A stretch of DNA of 16,615 bases from CAZNMF01 sp035547155 (GTDB taxonomy: Bacteria > Acidobacteriota > Vicinamibacteria > Vicinamibacterales > SCN-69-37), in assembly GCA_035547155.1 (NCBI GenBank), contig DASZVJ010000168.1, positions 1 to 16,615 on the forward strand. The letters run 5' to 3'. The notes under the pieces were generated by a model, which saw nothing but the letters and a program-made list of their open reading frames with translations, was not told the origin of the DNA and made no database searches. The translations under genes and the position numbers were made by a program. Shown here one piece after another: positions 12,690 to 16,615 of the stretch (positions are counted from its first letter, which is position 1; each line of letters opens with the position of its first letter).

Positions 12690-13589
12690 ATGGCCGGCTA
12701 CGTTCATGCGCCTCGGCAACTCGCCACGACGCCCCGGCGGCATCTCACGGAGCCGGCCGCCGTCCGGTGGACGCTCACCATCGTCGCGCTGCTGTTCCTC
12801 GGGCTGTTCCTCGCCGTGCCGCTCGTGGTCGTCTTCCGCGAAGCGCTCGCCAAAGGGGCCGAGGCGTATCGCGCCGCCATCGCCGAGCCGGATGCCGTGT
12901 CAGCGCTGAAGCTGACGCTATTGACGGCCATCATCGTCGTGCCGAGCAATCTGCTCTTCGGCGTTTCGGCCGGATGGGCGATCGCGAAGTTCCGGTTTCC
13001 GGGACGCAATCTGCTCATCACGCTGATCGATCTGCCGTTCGCCGTCTCCCCCGTCATCTCCGGTCTCGTCTTCGTGCTGCTCTTCGGCCGCCGCGGCTGG
13101 CTCGGCCCGTGGCTGTTCGATCACGACATCAAGATCATCTTCGCCGTGCCGGGCATCGTGCTCGCGACGATCTTCGTTTCGTTCCCGTTCGTCGCGCGCG
13201 AGATCATCCCCGTCATGGAGGCGACCGGCACCGAGGAGGAAGAAGCCGCGCGCGTGCTCGGCGCCGGCGGGCTGCAGACGTTCTTCCGCGTCACGCTGCC
13301 GAACATCAAATGGGGCCTGATCTACGGCGTCATCCTCTGCAACGCGCGTGCGATGGGCGAGTTCGGCGCGGTGTCGGTCGTCTCCGGCAAGGTCCGCGGC
13401 CAGACGAACACGCTGCCGCTGCAGGTCGAGATTCTCTACAACGAGTACAACTTCCAGGCGGCGTTCGCCGTCGCGTCGCTGCTCACCTTCCTTGCGCTCG
13501 TGACGCTCGTCGTCAAGACGATCGTCGAGCGGCGTCTGGCGCGGTCGCTCGCCGCACAGGACGACACGGTGTTCACGGAGTCCGCGTAA
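12690..13589 (+). CDS. cysW: Sulfate ABC transporter permease CysW
   Basis: The second permease subunit, 299 residues. Typical sequence includes LTIVALLFLGLFLAVPLVVVF near residue 30, TLIDLPFAVSPVISGLVFVL, the cytoplasmic coupling motif EEEEAARVLGAGGLQ with FFRVTLPNIKWGLIYG after it, and the CysW block ARAMGEFGAVSVVSGKVRG, then TNTLPLQVEILYNEYN. GAGGA at 12679-12683, overlapping the cysT stop, is 6 nt from the ATG. The stop TAA overlaps the cysA start (TAATG), indicating translational coupling. CysT and CysW together form the channel through which CysA drives import. Confidence 0.96.
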   Translation: MAGYVHAPRQLATTPRRHLTEPAAVRWTLTIVALLFLGLFLAVPLVVVFREALAKGAEAYRAAIAEPDAVSALKLTLLTAIIVVPSNLLFGVSAGWAIAKFRFPGRNLLITLIDLPFAVSPVISGLVFVLLFGRRGWLGPWLFDHDIKIIFAVPGIVLATIFVSFPFVAREIIPVMEATGTEEEEAARVLGAGGLQTFFRVTLPNIKWGLIYGVILCNARAMGEFGAVSVVSGKVRGQTNTLPLQVEILYNEYNFQAAFAVASLLTFLALVTLVVKTIVERRLARSLAAQDDTVFTESA

Positions 13590-14653
13590 TGGGGATCGAA
13601 GTCCGCCACGTCTCGAAGACCTTCGGCAAGTTCCGATCGCTCGACGATGTCAGCTTCTCGGTGGCGTCGGGCGAGCTGGTCGCGCTGCTCGGGCCGTCGG
13701 GATCCGGCAAGACGACGCTGCTTCGCATCATCGCGGGACTCGAGTTCGCCGACGCGGGCTCGGTGCTGCTGGAGGACGAGGACGCGACCGATCGCAACGC
13801 CCGCGATCGCGGCGTCGGATTCGTCTTCCAGCACTACGCGCTCTTCCGGCACATGACCGTCTTCGAGAACGTCGCATTCGGCCTGCGCGTGCGGCCGCGC
13901 GCGAAACGGCCGTCGGACGAGGCCATTCGCAAGAAGGTTCAAAGCCTGCTCGAGCTCGTGCAGCTCGACTACCTCGGCAACCGCTATCCGCGCCAGCTCT
14001 CCGGCGGACAGCGCCAGCGCGTCGCGCTCGCGCGTGCGCTGGCTGTCGAGCCGAAGGTCCTGCTGCTCGACGAGCCATTCGGCGCGCTCGACGCGAAAGT
14101 CCGTCAGGAGCTCCGGCGCTGGCTGCGGCGTCTGCACGAAGAGATTCATCTGACGAGCGTCTTCGTCACGCACGATCAGGAAGAAGCGCTCGAGCTCGCC
14201 GACCGCGTCGTCGTCATGAACAACGGCCGCATCGAACAGCAAGGCAGCCCCGAGGAAGTCTTCGAGCATCCGGCGACGTCGTTCGTCATGAACTTCCTCG
14301 GCAGCGTCAACATCTTTCACGGCCGCGTCGAGAGCGGCAAAGCGCTGCTCGGCCCGATCGCGCTCGATTACCCGGATCACACGAGCGCGGAGTCGCATCC
14401 CGCCGCCGGCTACGCACGCCCGCACGATCTCGATCTCGGCCGCATCGACGACGGCGGCGGCCTGTGGGCGACGTTGAGCGACGTGAACACGACGGGCGGC
14501 ACCGTCAAGCTCGAGCTCAACGACGACGAAGGCCGGCTGATTCAAGCGCAACTCAGCCGCGACGCGTACGCCACGCTTTCACCTGCCGTCGGCGAACGGC
14601 TCTACGTCAAGCCGCGGATGCTGCGAGTGTTTCTGATGGAGGACAAGAGCTGA
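13589..14653 (+). CDS. cysA: Sulfate ABC transporter ATP-binding protein CysA
   Basis: The ATPase of the sulfate importer, 354 residues. Walker A GPSGSGKT is at 35-42, the Q-loop Gln at 81, the signature LSGGQ at 137-141, Walker B VLLLDE at 157-162 and the H-loop His at 195. The C-terminal part (about 240-354) is the regulatory TOBE-like domain of CysA, with YARPHDLDL at 275-283. The ATG at 13589 overlaps the cysW stop; a longer open frame upstream is only an overlap with cysT and cysW in another frame. It is the last gene of the operon. Nine bases after its stop an 8-bp repeat array begins. No downstream assimilation genes (cysD, cysN, cysH) are in the window. Confidence 0.97.
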   Translation: MGIEVRHVSKTFGKFRSLDDVSFSVASGELVALLGPSGSGKTTLLRIIAGLEFADAGSVLLEDEDATDRNARDRGVGFVFQHYALFRHMTVFENVAFGLRVRPRAKRPSDEAIRKKVQSLLELVQLDYLGNRYPRQLSGGQRQRVALARALAVEPKVLLLDEPFGALDAKVRQELRRWLRRLHEEIHLTSVFVTHDQEEALELADRVVVMNNGRIEQQGSPEEVFEHPATSFVMNFLGSVNIFHGRVESGKALLGPIALDYPDHTSAESHPAAGYARPHDLDLGRIDDGGGLWATLSDVNTTGGTVKLELNDDEGRLIQAQLSRDAYATLSPAVGERLYVKPRMLRVFLMEDKS

Positions 14654-14661
14654 GAGCGTTG

Positions 14662-14740
14662 TATCTCACTGTCGCGCGATCTCCCTATCGCACTATCTGA
14701 TATCGCGCTATCTGGTTATCTGCCTCTCATCGATCTATCT
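14662..14740 (+). repeat. 8-bp tandem array, left arm (TATCNNNN units)
   Basis: About ten degenerate 8-bp units run from 14662, most beginning TATC: TATCTCAC, TGTCGCGC, GATCTCCC, TATCGCAC, TATCTGAT, then a 7-bp unit, TATCTGGT, TATCTGCC and two diverged units. It starts 9 bp after the cysA stop. The stretch 14663-14699 matches the reverse complement of 14951-14979 except for one extra 8-bp unit. Confidence 0.85.
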
Positions 14741-14762
14741 ACTGCGCCATCGTCGTCGGATG

Positions 14763-14789
14763 CCGGGCGGCCACAAGGGCCGCCCTACG
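14763..14789 (+). repeat. REP-like palindrome, copy B
   Basis: GGGCGGCC at 14765-14772 and GGCCGCCC at 14778-14785 enclose the loop ACAAG. Both arms are identical to copy A at 7035-7056. It lies next to an inverted copy at 14838-14864. Confidence 0.85.
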
Positions 14790-14837
14790 CGGACGACGGT
14801 TACCGATCGATCCCGTTCGGCCTCCACAAGCCTCAAT

Positions 14838-14864
14838 CGTAGGGGCCGCCCTTGTGGCGGCCCG
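14838..14864 (-). repeat. REP-like palindrome, copy C (inverted)
   Basis: Read on the minus strand, this stretch is the same element as copy B with a few arm changes: GGGCCGCC, then ACAAGG, then GCGGCCC, ending CTACG. Copies B and C face each other 48 bp apart, so they can pair with one another as well as fold singly. Confidence 0.8.
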
Positions 14865-14902
14865 TCCCCGTCGCCCGTCGCCGCTATTCAGACAGACCGA
14901 TA

Positions 14903-14992
14903 GATACCTCGATAACCCGATGATCCGCAGATAGCTCGATAGCCCGATGCCAGATAGTGCGTTAGCGCGATAGTGAGATAGCGAGATACATC
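14903..14992 (+). repeat. 8-bp tandem array, right arm (GATANNNN units)
   Basis: About eleven units, most GATAGNNN or GATANNNN, start at 14903, 14911, 14919, 14930, 14938, 14946, 14953, 14961, 14969, 14977 and 14985. The phase slips once by 3 and once by -1. It ends 8 bp before the CHAT gene's stop codon and is the inverted counterpart of the array at 14662-14740. Confidence 0.85.
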
Positions 14993-15000
14993 GTTTCTCG

Positions 15001-16615
15001 TCACTCCCCTTCCCCAATCAGCACGAATCCCGCCCAGAACATCGGATCTTCGGGCAGGACGACGCGGCCCAGTTTCGTGTGTACGGCAACGCGGCCAGCG
15101 CGGAGATCGGCGAGCAATTGCAGTTGCGCGGCGCGAAGCGCCGAGGCCTTGTCGGCGCCGCCGAGCCACGCGCGATAGAACGCCGGCAGCAGACGCGTCG
15201 TCGGCGCGTCGGCGACGTCCCAGACCGTCGCGATCACGGACGGCACGCCGGAGGAGATGAACGCGCGCGCGAGCGCGGCCACGCCGTCGCCGGTCGGCGT
15301 GCCGCCGGCCGATCGGCACGCGCTCAACACGACGAGATCCGCGTCGAGCGACAACTGTTCGATCTTCGCCGGCGTCAGCTCGCCGGCATCCGGCGCGTCA
15401 CCCGCGCGCCCGAGCGCCAGAAACGACGCGGCCGGGTTCGTATCCCGCACGATCGCGTGCGTCGCGAAGTGCACGACGCCCTGCCGCGGTGCATCGGCGA
15501 GCACGCGCGTCTCCGTCGCAGCGGCGCCGGCGAGCAGCGTGACAGCTCCGGCCGGCCACAGCTGCGCGATCGCCTGGACCTCGGCGTCCGCGCCGGGCAG
15601 ACGCGCGAGCGGCGCCTCGCCGGCGATGCGCGGGACGTCGGCGGGATCGGCCACGAGCAGCACCGACGACGGCCGCGACGCGCGTGGGATCGAGTAGTCG
15701 AAGAACGCGCCGGCCGGCGCGACGTGCGTAGCGTACCGCTCCACCAGATACCGGCCGGATCGATCGCGCAGCGCGGCAAACGGCACGCCCGCCAGCGGGC
15801 CGTGCGGCACGATCGTGAGGCGCGCGCCGGCGATCCGCGGAAGATCGCGCGCCACCGGCTGCACGAGCACGTCGTACAACTCGCGCCAGACCGGGCGTGG
15901 CGCGACGACGATGGGCAGCGTCTGTACGCCGCGTGTCTGCAATCCCGCCACAGCCGTGCCTGAGGCCGCCGGGCGGGACGTCGTCGCCGCACGGATCAGC
16001 GAGGACAACCGCGCGCGCGGCACGGCGCTGACCGCGTTGTGGATCTCGCCGTCCGGCGCGACGGTCCAGATGTCGATTCGACTGTCGCTGACCCAATAGA
16101 TCAACAACGTCGAGTGCAGACGCGCCGCCGTCGCGACGAGATCGTCCACCCGTGCCGTGCGCGCGACGATAAGACTCTGGCGTGATGCGGGCGGTGCGAG
16201 CGACGCGGTGGCCGGCGCGCTCGTCGCGATCGGCGCGCTCGCGGGCGATGCCGCGTTCCGCGACGCGAGCAGATCGAGCAGGGCACGCGAACGCCCGCGC
16301 TCGGCCGTCTCGAGCGCGCCGCGGACGTCGCCCTGACGAAGCTGCAGATCGATCGCGAGCGAGTACGTCGGCCCCCACAGATCCGCGAAGCCCTGCTTCA
16401 TGAAGTCTGAGGTCACGAGCGACGCGTGCTGGGCCTCGATCAGCCCGAGCACCGTCTGCTGCTCCGCCGCCGCGGCCGCGACGTCACCGCGGGCCAGCGC
16501 GATGCTGGCTCGCTCGATGCGCGCCCCGATGCAATCCACGCGCGTCGTCTCCGCACAGTGCGAAATGGCTTCGTCGATCTCCTGAGCCGCCAGCGACCAC
16601 CGGCCGAGGCGCGCA
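15001..16615 (-). CDS. TPR-CHAT protein (caspase-like protease domain), 5' end outside window
   Basis: An open frame of 537 residues runs leftwards from the right window edge to TGA at 15003-15001, so the N-terminus is missing. The visible N-terminal part is Ala-rich and helical (REGDVRGALETAERGRSRALLDLLA-like text) and reads as the end of a TPR array. The rest is a CHAT domain, a caspase/separase-like fold. The likely catalytic His is in VVHFATHA (codon at 15459-15457) and the Cys in VVLSACRSAGG (codon at 15318-15316), so the dyad appears intact. The block GVAALARAFISSGVPSVIATVW and a C-terminal DPMFWAGFVLIGEGE are typical. An in-frame GTG at 16539 could be a start, but the frame is open beyond it with TPR-like sequence. 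Substrate and partner are unknown. Confidence 0.88.
   Translation of the reverse strand, partial: ARLGRWSLAAQEIDEAISHCAETTRVDCIGARIERASIALARGDVAAAAAEQQTVLGLIEAQHASLVTSDFMKQGFADLWGPTYSLAIDLQLRQGDVRGALETAERGRSRALLDLLASRNAASPASAPIATSAPATASLAPPASRQSLIVARTARVDDLVATAARLHSTLLIYWVSDSRIDIWTVAPDGEIHNAVSAVPRARLSSLIRAATTSRPAASGTAVAGLQTRGVQTLPIVVAPRPVWRELYDVLVQPVARDLPRIAGARLTIVPHGPLAGVPFAALRDRSGRYLVERYATHVAPAGAFFDYSIPRASRPSSVLLVADPADVPRIAGEAPLARLPGADAEVQAIAQLWPAGAVTLLAGAAATETRVLADAPRQGVVHFATHAIVRDTNPAASFLALGRAGDAPDAGELTPAKIEQLSLDADLVVLSACRSAGGTPTGDGVAALARAFISSGVPSVIATVWDVADAPTTRLLPAFYRAWLGGADKASALRAAQLQLLADLRAGRVAVHTKLGRVVLPEDPMFWAGFVLIGEGE

Noticed and set aside
11978..13588. Upstream extension of the cysA frame by 537 codons
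   Set aside because: It overlaps cysT and cysW in another frame and is Arg-rich; cysA clearly begins at the ATG overlapping the cysW stop.

Overview
The window is GC-rich, densely coded bacterial chromosome. Several features suggest a member of the Acidobacteriota, possibly the Vicinamibacteria: a purA/ATPase/rnc neighbourhood, a SpoIIE-type membrane phosphatase, an OprP-like porin joined to a sulfate importer, a TPR-CHAT protein, and intergenic spacers filled with short-period repeats. This placement is an inference from gene content and style; no rRNA or other decisive marker is present.

Layout. The left edge (1-166, minus) is the start of an exported protein with a Tat-like signal, truncated by the window. 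It is divergent from a bacilliredoxin gene (254-691, plus), which converges on purA (740-2035, minus) across a shared terminator hairpin. A P-loop ATPase with a winged-helix-like tail (2212-3360, plus) is divergent from purA. It converges on a minus-strand run that reads, from right to left, tRNA-Cys, an HTH protein, cutA, a HAMP/SpoIIE phosphatase and a DUF2007-RNase III fusion. The last two genes overlap by ATGA. Rightwards on the plus strand come an FtsB-like divisome protein and a DedA membrane protein. They are followed by a sulfate acquisition operon: leader peptide, porin, sulfate-binding protein, cysT, cysW, cysA. A partial TPR-CHAT protein (minus) runs off the right edge.

The most notable find is the leader of the sulfate operon. 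A 28-codon ORF at 9161-9247 carries five cysteine codons in a 14-residue stretch and has no Shine-Dalgarno. Directly downstream are two mutually exclusive RNA pairings. One is a long hairpin whose 5' arms lie in the end of the small ORF. The other is a perfect 8-bp duplex that hides the porin Shine-Dalgarno. The shared strand is 9293-9298. Together they form a coherent cysteine-responsive attenuator: ribosomes stalled at Cys codons would let the hairpin form and free the ribosome-binding site. This resembles in principle the Cys-rich leader peptides of mycobacteria.

The second theme is the spacers. Three intergenic regions (3360-3494, 6996-7143, 14662-14992) are built as degenerate tandem arrays of 7- or 8-bp units facing their own reverse complement around a palindromic core. 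The unit sequence differs at each site. The arrays abut stop codons within 0-9 bp, and in one case the array has become the coding sequence for a protein's C-terminus. Two of the spacers share copies of one GC-rich palindrome.
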